This document shows, piece by piece, positions 55,141 to 63,579 of a stretch of DNA of 64,000 bases. The DNA is from SAR324 cluster bacterium REDSEA-S27_B3 (GTDB taxonomy: Bacteria; SAR324; NAC60-12): assembly GCA_001627865.1 (NCBI GenBank), contig LUQO01000031.1, positions 62,001 through 126,000 on the forward strand. Reading direction: 5' to 3'. The notes beneath the pieces were generated by a model that did not search any database, was not told where the DNA came from, and saw nothing but the letters and a program-made list of their open reading frames with translations. A program made the translations under genes and the position numbers. The first letter of the stretch is position 1. Each line of letters begins with the position of its first letter.

Positions 55141-56292
55141 ATGCCTCTACATTTTAATCGTGAAGAATTCAGTAAACGACAGAATCGTTTAAAAGAATTG
55201 ATGTCCATTCATGAATTGGACGGAATGCTTTTGTTTCGGCAGGAAAGCATGTTTTATCTGACAGGATATGACACTTTCGGCTATGTTTTTTTTCAGTGCC
55301 TTTATTTGGGACTGGATGGGAGATTGATATTGCTGACAAGAGCACCGGATTTAAGACAGGCTCAGCATACGTCTGTTTTAGAAGATATCCGAATCTGGGT
55401 TGACGGTGAAGCTGCGAATCCGGCTTCGGAGTTGAATAAGATTTTGCGTGAATGCGGATGCCAGGGCAAACGACTTGGAGTGGAGTACGACTCTTACGGT
55501 TTGACAGCAAAAAATGGGAAATTGCTGGATTCAGCTCTTGATGGTTTTTGCCAGCTTGTTGATGCGTCACATCTGGTAAATCAGTTACGAGTTGTGAAAA
55601 CTCCAGAAGAGCTTGTTTATGTCCGTAAAGCTGCAGTGCTGGCAGATGACGCTTTAGATGAAGCACATCGGTTAGTGAGTGAAGGATGTGATGAGGGTGA
55701 GATTTTGGCTGCCATGCAGGGTGCGATATTTCGAGGCGGAGGCGATTATCCGGGCAACGAATTCATTATAGGTTCCGGAGAAAACGCTTTACTTTGCCGT
55801 TATTATTCCGGAAGGAGGAAACTTAGCCCGGAAGACCAGATCACCCTTGAATGGGCAGGTGCGTATCGGCATTATCACGCGGCCATGATGCGCACAATTC
55901 CTGTAGGTATAGTGACTGATCAGCATCGGAAGATGCATCAGGTCTGTCTTGAGGCAATGGAAGCATGTGAAAATGCCTTACGTCCTGGTAATCCAATCGG
56001 AGATGTCTTTGATGCTTACGCCAGAACTTGTGACAATTCCGGAATGCGCAACCACCGTATGAACGCCACCGGATACAGTCTGGGGACAACATTTTCACCA
56101 AACTGGATGGATTGGCCAATGTTTTTTCATGGCAATCAAGTCATTGCTGAAAAGAATATGGTGTTTTTTCTACACATGATTTTGATGGATAGTGATTCCG
56201 GAAATGCCATGTGTTTTGGACACACAGTAGTAGTGAACGATTCAGGATGTGAATGCCTTTCGCGCCACCCTTTGGAATTAGTGGTGCGTTAA
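55141..56292 (+). CDS. M24-family (creatinase / Xaa-Pro dipeptidase-like) hydrolase with changed metal ligands, possibly ectoine-hydrolase-like
   Basis: The 383-residue protein has the pita-bread fold signs: a creatinase N-terminal domain (M-F-Y-L-T-G-Y-D) and a C-terminal M24 domain with Y-P-G-N-E-F-I-I-G-S-G. The classic metal residues D-x-G...D, H, E and E are altered (L-E-W-A-G at 236-240, H-A-A-M-M-R-T near 246-252, G-Y-S-L-G for G-H-G-I-G). Non-peptidase relatives such as creatinase, DoeA and DddP lack some or all of these ligands. Amidohydrolase activity on a small solute is therefore likelier than peptidase activity. The start has AAGGAGG. Confidence 0.82.
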   Translation: MPLHFNREEFSKRQNRLKELMSIHELDGMLLFRQESMFYLTGYDTFGYVFFQCLYLGLDGRLILLTRAPDLRQAQHTSVLEDIRIWVDGEAANPASELNKILRECGCQGKRLGVEYDSYGLTAKNGKLLDSALDGFCQLVDASHLVNQLRVVKTPEELVYVRKAAVLADDALDEAHRLVSEGCDEGEILAAMQGAIFRGGGDYPGNEFIIGSGENALLCRYYSGRRKLSPEDQITLEWAGAYRHYHAAMMRTIPVGIVTDQHRKMHQVCLEAMEACENALRPGNPIGDVFDAYARTCDNSGMRNHRMNATGYSLGTTFSPNWMDWPMFFHGNQVIAEKNMVFFLHMILMDSDSGNAMCFGHTVVVNDSGCECLSRHPLELVVR

Positions 56293-56521
56293 CCGATCCT
56301 CCTGGTCGCTTTCCGGTGAGATACCAGGGATGAAGTCAACTATCTCGCCGGGAAGTGCCTTGAATATGGAAATGGAAGTAGAGAAATGGGAATGAATGGA
56401 TGAAGAGTTTTTTCGTTTTAAACTGAACTGCACTCAGATTTTTAAGAATGATCAGAAACAATTCTACCGATCTTATGCAGTTATTTCATTTAACTAACTT
56501 ATCAAAAGGACATGAACTCCT

Positions 56522-56887
56522 ATGTTAGATAAATCAGTTCTCTTGCGTCAGATGCGGAAGCACGCGCAAACATTTTCCTCGGCAATTACACCTCAAAAGG
56601 AAGAGGATGATGCCAGTTTTAATCATGCTCTAAGATTGATTGAAGTGGCCTCAAAGGATTCAAAGTTGGCTGCATTCCGCAAAATGTCCTTTAAGATTCC
56701 GTCGCTGTTGAATGGGATGTATCTGGAAGACAATTTAACTTGTTTGCGGTCTGAGATTGAAAAAAGACTGCCGGAATCCGCATTGTTCAATCTTTATGAT
56801 TCTGAAGAACAGCCACCTAAAGAATTGGAAAAAATTAAGCGTGCTGAACAAAAATTGAAGAAGGTTCTCGATACCAAGAATTGTTAA
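56522..56887 (+). CDS. Hypothetical protein (121 aa) in flagellar region
   Basis: The product is not recognised. It is a helical, highly charged soluble protein whose C-terminal third is Lys/Glu rich (E-L-E-K-I-K-R-A-E-Q-K-L-K-K-V-L-D), probably coiled coil. Two cysteines are present, one at the C-terminus. Position between flagellar genes suggests, weakly, a flagellar accessory or chaperone role. Confidence 0.65.
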   Translation: MLDKSVLLRQMRKHAQTFSSAITPQKEEDDASFNHALRLIEVASKDSKLAAFRKMSFKIPSLLNGMYLEDNLTCLRSEIEKRLPESALFNLYDSEEQPPKELEKIKRAEQKLKKVLDTKNC

Positions 56888-57391
56888 ATAATATAAGCAA
56901 TTAACAGCTATACAAGTTAGGTAGTTGGGAACACGAAGATGAAGTTATAAGGAAATAAGTCTATAGAGTTAGTTATTCGAAACAAGGAATGTGTTTCATA
57001 ACAAATATAATAAAAATAATATTTTATTGAAATTCATTTCCGGATAATCAATATGAAAGTCCGGTAAAGTTGGACCCCCTGTTTTTTCATGGGGAGAACT
57101 GCATCGAGATTGTTTTTGAGTTTCAGGATTAATGGCTCAAGACTTCGGATTAAGATGCAGAAGTGTTCTGAAGCATCAATGGTTTGTTATCCAGTGGTGT
57201 TTCGAAATCCTTCACGTGCAGTGCACGTTGGAGAGCCAATGGAAGGGCATTGCTTTCTTCGTGAGAGCAGTCCTCTATAAACAGTTTCGGATTATATTCA
57301 AAACCTGTTTAACCACAATATTCTACTGGAAGGGAATACTTTTATTCTATGGAAGGAGCTAACTTTCTCACTTAATCTTTAAGGAGATAAT
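56888..57391. other. Intergenic region before flagellin 2
   Basis: There is no gene here. A strong ribosome binding site AAGGAGATA lies just before the flagellin 2 ATG at 57392. A CCCC...GGGG hairpin lies near 57075-57094. No good TAAA-N15-GCCGATAA match was found, so flagellin 2 may depend on another sigma factor. Confidence 0.45.
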
Positions 57392-58405
57392 ATGAGTCTA
57401 AGAATCAATAATAATATTGAGTCTATGGTTGCACATCGCAACCTGTTAAAGAACGATCGCGCGCTTTCGAAGTCACTTGAAAGACTGGCTTCCGGGCAGA
57501 AAATCAATCGTGCTGCTGATGATCCGGCGGCATTGGTGATTTCTGAACATATGCGTACGCAAGTAAGCGGTATGGAACAGGCAATCAAAAACAACGAGAT
57601 TGCTATTTCGATGGTACAAACTGCTGAGGGATCCATGAACGAGATCTCAACCCTTTTGGTTAATATACGGCAGCGTGCCATATCCGCGGCAAACGTCGGA
57701 GCCAGCGATCAGGCAATGAGAGAAGCAAATCAGCAGGAGATTGAAAATGCTATTGAATCTCTTAATCGAATTGTTTCTACAACTCAGTTCGGCAAGTACA
57801 AACTTCTGGATGGAAGAAATGGCGAAAGGACTGCCGATCATCCAAGAGGAGAAGACTTGAATGAAGATGGTACCCCAAAAGAAGGCATGCGTTTCCATGT
57901 TGGACCAAATGCAGATCATCAGGTAGGTGTATCCATCCCAGACATGTCAGCAAGAAATCTTGGTGTGCCTACAGAATTGGCAGAAGGAGAAGTTGATTCG
58001 AAGGTGATCGTCGAAGGTGCAGATGGTCCTCAAGAGATGGACTACACTGAATGGTTTAATGCCAATAAAAGTGAATTCCAGTCACTGCAGGACATTAATG
58101 TGGCTATTGATCCAGAGCAGGGATCCATGGATGCCTTAAAAATCATTGATAAGGCTATTACCCAGGTTGCTGTTGTTCGAGGAGATTTAGGTGCATTCCA
58201 AAGAAACACACTGGAGTCTAATCTTACCAGTCTGCAGATAGCATCAGAAAATATGACTGCTGCAGAGTCTACACTTCGTGACACTGACATGGCACAGGAA
58301 CTGGCGACATTTACACGTAACCAGATCATGAGTCAATCAGCAACTGCACAATTGGCCCAGGCCAATACATTGCCGCAAAACATTTTGCGCTTGTTGAACG
58401 CGTAG
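57392..58405 (+). CDS. Flagellin 2 (337 aa, short)
   Basis: This is the shortest of the three flagellins. N-terminal MSLRINNNIESMVAHRNLLK and C-terminal D-T-D-M-A-Q-E-L-A-T-F-T-R-N-Q-I...A-Q-A-N-T-L-P-Q-N-I-L-R-L-L-N-A are canonical. The variable centre is only about 100 residues and lacks the IN-motif insert seen in the others. A terminator follows at 58442-58471. Confidence 0.94.
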   Translation: MSLRINNNIESMVAHRNLLKNDRALSKSLERLASGQKINRAADDPAALVISEHMRTQVSGMEQAIKNNEIAISMVQTAEGSMNEISTLLVNIRQRAISAANVGASDQAMREANQQEIENAIESLNRIVSTTQFGKYKLLDGRNGERTADHPRGEDLNEDGTPKEGMRFHVGPNADHQVGVSIPDMSARNLGVPTELAEGEVDSKVIVEGADGPQEMDYTEWFNANKSEFQSLQDINVAIDPEQGSMDALKIIDKAITQVAVVRGDLGAFQRNTLESNLTSLQIASENMTAAESTLRDTDMAQELATFTRNQIMSQSATAQLAQANTLPQNILRLLNA

Positions 58406-58441
58406 TTGGGTTGAGGGGAGTTGTACTCAAAACACTGTTCT

Positions 58442-58471
58442 ATTCCGGCTCCTTTTTTAGGAGTCCGGAAT
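58442..58471 (+). terminator. Terminator after flagellin 2
   Basis: ATTCCGGCTCCT (58442-58453) pairs with AGGAG-T-CCGGAAT (58459-58471), 12 bp with one bulge and a T5 loop. It sits 37 nt after the stop codon. Confidence 0.75.
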
Positions 58472-58590
58472 GGCTGTGTTTGTAAAAAATAAAAATCCTA
58501 TTTGAAGAATCAAGGCTAATAATTCTTTGAAAAAGGGAATTTTCAAATCGACAAATAAAAAATAAATCAAATTAAATTAACGAGGGTCTT

Positions 58591-60057
58591 ATGCCGTTGG
58601 AGATGAAAAACAATGTAACATCCATCAACGCATTAAATAATCTGGAGAAAGCACAAAATGAATTATCAGATTCTTTAATACGCTTATCTTCAGGACAAAT
58701 GATCAACAAAGCCGCAGATTCTCCGGTAGGAATGATTGTTTCTGAAGGTCTTCGTGCACAGATTGCCAGTGTGCATCAAGCTCTTCAAGATACCGAATTT
58801 TCATTGTCATTGGTTCAGACTGCTGAAGGAGCATTGGTGGAAGTGAATAACTTACTGCTGGAAATGCGTCAGTTAGCAACTACAGCTGCAAATGAAGGTG
58901 CCAATGATTATGGAATGATGTTGGGGCTTCAGTTTCAGATTAGAAACGCAGTCGAAAGTATTGACCGTATTTCAAGGTTTACCAGCTTTGGCAAAAAAAA
59001 TCTGCTCGATGGCAGTCACGGTGCAACGGGAATGGGTGATAACGAAGAACTGGTATTTCTTAGAGCATCATCAAACACGGTCGCTTCACCTGTCAGCGGT
59101 TATGAAGTAGAAATTGATGAACTGCCGTTACGGGCAAGTCTGACGGAAGACCTTGATGACGAAGATGCATCCGGATTAGAAATTATTTTAGAAGAAGAAG
59201 ACGGTCCTGTGATTAGAGTTAGTAATCCGGAGGGAGCTACCGCTCTTGGATTTGCTAACCGACTGAAAGATGCTGTATCAGCAGCTAACATGAATCTGGA
59301 GATACAATTTGACGCTGATGACGAAGAACTCACAATCCAGCATCGCGAATATGGGGTCATCAAAGGATTTTGGATCACAAGCTCTAAGGATGGAATTCTG
59401 ACAGACGACGAGTTCGAACCAAAATTATTTCATGGCCAGGACATTAAGGGGACAATAGGAGATGAGCCCGCGGATGGTGATGGTCTGATACTTACAGGTG
59501 ATTTCAATAACAGTAAAACAAGCGGTTTGAGTGTAGCATTTTTAGGCGACAGTACCGGAAATGCGGGAAGTGTGACTGTTGCTCAAAATTCACTAAAATT
59601 TCAAGCAGGACCAAGTGGATACGAAAAAATCATGGTTGCGCTGAATAGCACACATTCTAACTCACTGGGACAAGGTGTTGATAACAGAAGTGGATTTAAT
59701 AATTTATCAGATATCAGGCTGACGTCAGCCCAGGAGGCGATTGATACAATCAGCCTTGTGGATCATGCGCTTGATCAATTATCATTGCAGCGAGCACAGC
59801 TTGGATCTGTGCAGAAACATACACTTGAAACCAATATTTCAACACTGAGGAATACTGCTGAAAATTTAACTGCAGCAGAATCAAGTGTACGCGACACAGA
59901 TTTGGCGAAGGAGATTGTAAATTTTACTACAAACCAGATACTTACAGAAACTGCCGCAGCAGCTGTTGCCCAGGCGAATCAGACAGCTGTGCGAGTTTTA
60001 CGACTGTTGTTCCACCATCATGTATATGATCACGGGACATTTTTTTCAGACCATTGA
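58591..60057 (+). CDS. Flagellin 3 (488 aa) with His-rich C-terminal extension
   Basis: The N-terminus (MPLEMKNNVTSINALNNLEK, L-S-S-G-Q-M-I-N-K-A-A-D) and C-terminal helix (R-D-T-D-L-A-K-E-I-V-N-F-T...V-A-Q-A-N-Q) are canonical. The central insert (about 160-360) shares with flagellin 1 an A-N-M-x-L-x-I region and an IN motif (I-K-G-T-I-G-D). After the usual final R-L-L it continues with F-H-H-H-V-Y-D-H-G-T-F-F-S-D-H, which other flagellins lack. The stop is 12 nt before mnmE. Confidence 0.93.
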   Translation: MPLEMKNNVTSINALNNLEKAQNELSDSLIRLSSGQMINKAADSPVGMIVSEGLRAQIASVHQALQDTEFSLSLVQTAEGALVEVNNLLLEMRQLATTAANEGANDYGMMLGLQFQIRNAVESIDRISRFTSFGKKNLLDGSHGATGMGDNEELVFLRASSNTVASPVSGYEVEIDELPLRASLTEDLDDEDASGLEIILEEEDGPVIRVSNPEGATALGFANRLKDAVSAANMNLEIQFDADDEELTIQHREYGVIKGFWITSSKDGILTDDEFEPKLFHGQDIKGTIGDEPADGDGLILTGDFNNSKTSGLSVAFLGDSTGNAGSVTVAQNSLKFQAGPSGYEKIMVALNSTHSNSLGQGVDNRSGFNNLSDIRLTSAQEAIDTISLVDHALDQLSLQRAQLGSVQKHTLETNISTLRNTAENLTAAESSVRDTDLAKEIVNFTTNQILTETAAAAVAQANQTAVRVLRLLFHHHVYDHGTFFSDH

Positions 60058-60069
60058 GCATTTCAGATA

Positions 60070-61443
60070 ATGCGCCTTGACGACACAATTGCAGCAATAG
60101 CAACTCCTCTCCAGCCATCAGGACTTGGGGTTATCAGGGTAAGCGGGAATCAGGCAGTTCCCATGGTGGAACAATTGTTTAAAAGCTCTAATACAACGCT
60201 GAAAAAATCGGAAACGCATAAGCTTATTCAAGGATGGATTCATGATGACGGAAAACTCATTGACAAGGTTTTGGTTGTCCTCATGCGTTCTCCAAGATCA
60301 TACACAACAGAGGATGTGGTTGAAATTCAGTGTCATGGAAGTCCCTTTATTTTGCGTACAATTTTGGATTTGGTTTTGCGTCAAGGGGCGCGTTTAGCTG
60401 AGGCAGGAGAGTTTACTCAAAGAGCTTTTCTACATGGCCGCATAGACTTGACCCAGGCTGAAGCAGTTTTGGATCTGGTTCATGCTGGTTCAGTTGTAGG
60501 AGCAAGACTGGCAGCTCAACAACTGCGCGGAAAACTTTATCACGCCATTGAAGAGGTTAAACAGCAGGTTGTGTCCACCGCATCACTTGTTGAGGCAACC
60601 ATTGAATTCCCTGAAGAAGATACAGAATTTATGCACCGGGACGAATGTCTGCAACGTATTGAGCAAGCTTGTACTGATATAGAAAATTTATTGGTTCATG
60701 CTGATCAGGGATTAAGGATGCGTGAAGGGTTTAATGTAGTACTGATTGGCAGGCCGAATGTAGGCAAATCTTCGCTGATGAATACTTTGCTGCGTGAGCA
60801 AAGAGCGATTGTTACTACAATTCCTGGCACTACACGCGATTATATTGAGGAGTCGGTACAGATTAAGGGACTGGCTTTTCGCCTGACTGACACAGCAGGC
60901 ATCAGGCACACAAAAGACCTGATTGAAACAGAAGGAATCAGACAGACTCATAATGTGTTGAGCCGGGCCGACCTGGTGTTGCTGATATTGGATGCCAGCG
61001 AGAAGCTGAATGATGAAGATTTGAGTTTGTTCAGTGAAATTATAAAGGAAAGGACTATTACTGTTCTCAATAAAATCGATCTCCTATCCGGAAGAAAACC
61101 GGATTGGTATAAAGAAATTTCTGGAAATGAATCTGTTTTAATTTCAGCAAAAACCGGTGACGGATGTGATGAGCTGGAATCAAGATTGTTTGACAAAGCA
61201 ACTCAGGGTGGTTTGCCGCAGGAAGATGAAATCTGGATCACAAATCGCAGACAAAAGCAGGCGGCCGAACAAGCCCTTGTTGCCTTGCTGCAGGCAAGGG
61301 AGGGTTTGGAACAGTCCAAAGGGGAAGAGTTTATTGCTGTGGATTTGAGATCAAGCTTAAACGCGCTTGGTGATATTGTTGGACAAACAACGTCTGATGA
61401 TTTGCTTGGCCGGATTTTTTCTGATTTTTGTATAGGAAAATAA
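60070..61443 (+). CDS. mnmE: tRNA modification GTPase MnmE
   Basis: With MnmG this enzyme makes the carboxymethylaminomethyl group on U34 of some tRNAs. The 457-residue protein has the N-terminal folate-binding domain (DTIAAIATPLQPSGLGVIRVSG), the G-domain GRPNVGKSSLMN, the DTAGIR motif, NKID, and the C-terminal F-C-I-G-K. All motifs are intact. It starts 12 nt after flagellin 3. Confidence 0.97.
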   Translation: MRLDDTIAAIATPLQPSGLGVIRVSGNQAVPMVEQLFKSSNTTLKKSETHKLIQGWIHDDGKLIDKVLVVLMRSPRSYTTEDVVEIQCHGSPFILRTILDLVLRQGARLAEAGEFTQRAFLHGRIDLTQAEAVLDLVHAGSVVGARLAAQQLRGKLYHAIEEVKQQVVSTASLVEATIEFPEEDTEFMHRDECLQRIEQACTDIENLLVHADQGLRMREGFNVVLIGRPNVGKSSLMNTLLREQRAIVTTIPGTTRDYIEESVQIKGLAFRLTDTAGIRHTKDLIETEGIRQTHNVLSRADLVLLILDASEKLNDEDLSLFSEIIKERTITVLNKIDLLSGRKPDWYKEISGNESVLISAKTGDGCDELESRLFDKATQGGLPQEDEIWITNRRQKQAAEQALVALLQAREGLEQSKGEEFIAVDLRSSLNALGDIVGQTTSDDLLGRIFSDFCIGK

Positions 61444-61447
61444 AAAG

Positions 61448-61849
61448 ATGACAGAAAGTGGTTTAAAGGACTTGCTTGAAAAACAGCAAACACTGCTGAT
61501 GGAACTTCTGGACTTTTCACAGCGTCAATTTGCTGAAACTGATCCAGTCGGTCTGGATAACCTTCTTTCACAAAAAGACAGATGTTTTGAAGAGCTTCAA
61601 AAGATAGATTCTCTGCTTGAAAAATGGCATGAACAATACAAACGTCCACTTCACGAAGCTGAACAAAAACTTGATAGTATTATTCAGGATTTACTGGAAA
61701 AAATTCTGCTTTCAGAAAAGGATTTTGAAAAAATAGTAGGTCGTGAAAAAAATGCTGTTTCTTTGCAAATAGACCAGTTAAGCCGTCAAATGCAATACCG
61801 CAAAGAACCTGGTCAACAAAGACATCAAATAAAAAACATGAAAACATAG
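61448..61849 (+). CDS. Probable FlgN-like flagellar chaperone
   Basis: The 133-residue protein is nearly all alpha-helix, with heptad-like Leu/Ile spacing (LEKQQTLLMELLDFSQRQF, LLSQKDRCFEELQKIDSLLE). That pattern and size resemble FlgN, the chaperone for hook-filament junction proteins. It starts 4 nt after mnmE. The assignment rests on shape and on flagellar neighbours, not on a firm motif. Confidence 0.55.
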   Translation: MTESGLKDLLEKQQTLLMELLDFSQRQFAETDPVGLDNLLSQKDRCFEELQKIDSLLEKWHEQYKRPLHEAEQKLDSIIQDLLEKILLSEKDFEKIVGREKNAVSLQIDQLSRQMQYRKEPGQQRHQIKNMKT

Positions 61850-61862
61850 AGCACATATAACA

Positions 61863-62891
61863 ATGCAATTTACAGCTTACCAAATTGAGTCAATGTTGGA
61901 TAAATTTCAACAAGCACATTTCCCAATAGACAAATCAATCAGCGAAACACTGAGTCTTTCAGAAGAAGCGATCAGTGAAGCACGTCAGCACTTTCGTCCG
62001 CCTGAAGATCAGACTTCATCCGTAATATCGCCAAAAGATATCATACGTTTGATTGAGGACCAAGCTGATTATGACCCTATTGTGGATTATGTGCAGCAGA
62101 GTCGGGCCGGACGTTTTGTAGAACCAGTTTATGTTCCGGAAAATGTACCTCCTTCTTTTTCTCTGGTAACAGATCGCACACCGTCTGTGCGGGAAGATTC
62201 TACTGATGTGCAGGAAAATCCGGACAGTGAATCTGCGGAAAAAGATCATTCTGATGCCGGATTGGGCAGCAAAACAGGAGGTGTGGAAGATAAGGTTTCT
62301 GTTAGTGAAGCTGAAGAGGAAAAAGATGAAACAGTGGCTGAGAACATTGAAATATCAACTGCTGAAAAGCTTACTGAGAGAAAGAGTAAGGATCAAAAAG
62401 TTGCAGATCAAACAAAAGAAGCGGATAAAGAAAGTGTATCTGTAAAATCTGAACAGGATTCAAAAAAATCAAAAAAAACTAAGCAAAAAAAACCCACAGA
62501 TTCTGCAGCCAAGTTATTTGAGAGCATTGATGAAGATGATCTGGATGAAGAATTTGAATTTGATGGTAAAGGTCTGCATGGAGAAGATGATGAAGATAAA
62601 GATGTTGTCTTTGGAGATGGTCCTATTGACGCCAAGTCAATGAGCAGATTTGTACAAAATTTTCCAGACAGCGCAATTAAATTTATGTTCAGAAAAAATT
62701 TAGACGGGAAACATTTACCTGCAGGGTATGAAGAAATATATCTAAAATGGGAAAAACGTGGTTTGTCACGCGGACGTCTGAAAAAGTATTTATTTAAATT
62801 GATGGAATGGGAGAACTTTCCTGATATACCTGTCAATGAGGTGGTGAAAAAAATCAGGGATCGTCAATATGATCTGAAAGATAAAAAATAA
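61863..62891 (+). CDS. Hypothetical protein with long charged disordered linker
   Basis: The 342-residue product has a short N-terminal helical part whose opening (M-Q-F-T-A-Y-Q-I-E-S) may be flagellar-related. A long Glu/Asp/Lys/Ser-rich linker follows (about residues 115-255), then a more structured C-terminal domain (F-P-D-S-A-I-K-F-M-F-R-K-N-L-D-G, about 265-340). It overlaps the Nudix gene by one base. The function is unknown. Confidence 0.72.
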   Translation: MQFTAYQIESMLDKFQQAHFPIDKSISETLSLSEEAISEARQHFRPPEDQTSSVISPKDIIRLIEDQADYDPIVDYVQQSRAGRFVEPVYVPENVPPSFSLVTDRTPSVREDSTDVQENPDSESAEKDHSDAGLGSKTGGVEDKVSVSEAEEEKDETVAENIEISTAEKLTERKSKDQKVADQTKEADKESVSVKSEQDSKKSKKTKQKKPTDSAAKLFESIDEDDLDEEFEFDGKGLHGEDDEDKDVVFGDGPIDAKSMSRFVQNFPDSAIKFMFRKNLDGKHLPAGYEEIYLKWEKRGLSRGRLKKYLFKLMEWENFPDIPVNEVVKKIRDRQYDLKDKK

Positions 62892-63403
62892 TGAAAGTAA
62901 ATAAATTCCGTTCAAACGTCGCGGCTGTGATAATTCATCCCTTAGAAAAAAAAGTGCTGATGTTCCGGAGACTTGCTGAAAAAGACAAAAAGTCCGGGTT
63001 TTTGACAGACGGAGGTCAGCTGAGATGGAATTGGCAGTTTCCTCAAGGAGGAGTGAATCATGGTGAAACCGAAGAAGAGGCCCTTTTTCGTGAACTTGAA
63101 GAAGAAATTGGGACAAATGACGTAAAAATCATTCGTGCAGCAGAAAAAAGGGTACGCTACCATTATCCTCTGAAAGTAAAGCGCATACTGGATCTGAATC
63201 CGGAATGGAAACCTTTTCGCGGTCAGCAGCAGCGCTGGTTTCTGCTGCATTTGAATTGTGAAACTGACAAAATTTCTTTTAACCATCAACCTATCGAGTT
63301 TGATGCTTTTCAGTGGATTTCCCCCCGTAATGGTCTAAGCAAAGTTGTTCCTTTCAAACGTAAAGCATACCGCAAGGGTCTGCGCCTGTTGAAGATTTTG
63401 TGA
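62891..63403 (+). CDS. rppH: Nudix hydrolase, RNA pyrophosphohydrolase (RppH) type
   Basis: This enzyme removes pyrophosphate from 5'-triphosphate RNA, starting mRNA decay. The 170-residue protein has W-Q-F-P-Q-G-G-V-N-H-G-E leading into a complete Nudix box (G-x5-E-x7-R-E-L-x-E-E-x-G). The N-terminal F-R-S-N-V-A-A-V-I-I and the R-F/Q-R region match RppH. ATG overlaps the preceding TAA (TAATG). Confidence 0.88.
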   Translation: MKVNKFRSNVAAVIIHPLEKKVLMFRRLAEKDKKSGFLTDGGQLRWNWQFPQGGVNHGETEEEALFRELEEEIGTNDVKIIRAAEKRVRYHYPLKVKRILDLNPEWKPFRGQQQRWFLLHLNCETDKISFNHQPIEFDAFQWISPRNGLSKVVPFKRKAYRKGLRLLKIL

Positions 63404-63579
63404 TTTGATATTTTTGCTAAACACAAAATCCTGAAAATCCCACAAAAATTCAAATTAAATACTATCCAGTTTTAAACAGCAGCTGTTATACTGGAACATC
63501 CGAAGCAGCAGTCAGAATTTCATAAAATCTTTTTGATTCTGAACTCAAACAAGAAAACTAGTCATAAAAAGGTATTACG

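Noticed and set aside
57089-57362. Short overlapping plus-strand frames before flagellin 2
   Set aside because: Two different frames overlap, both rich in Cys and Trp without pattern, and neither has a ribosome binding site. They are probably chance frames.
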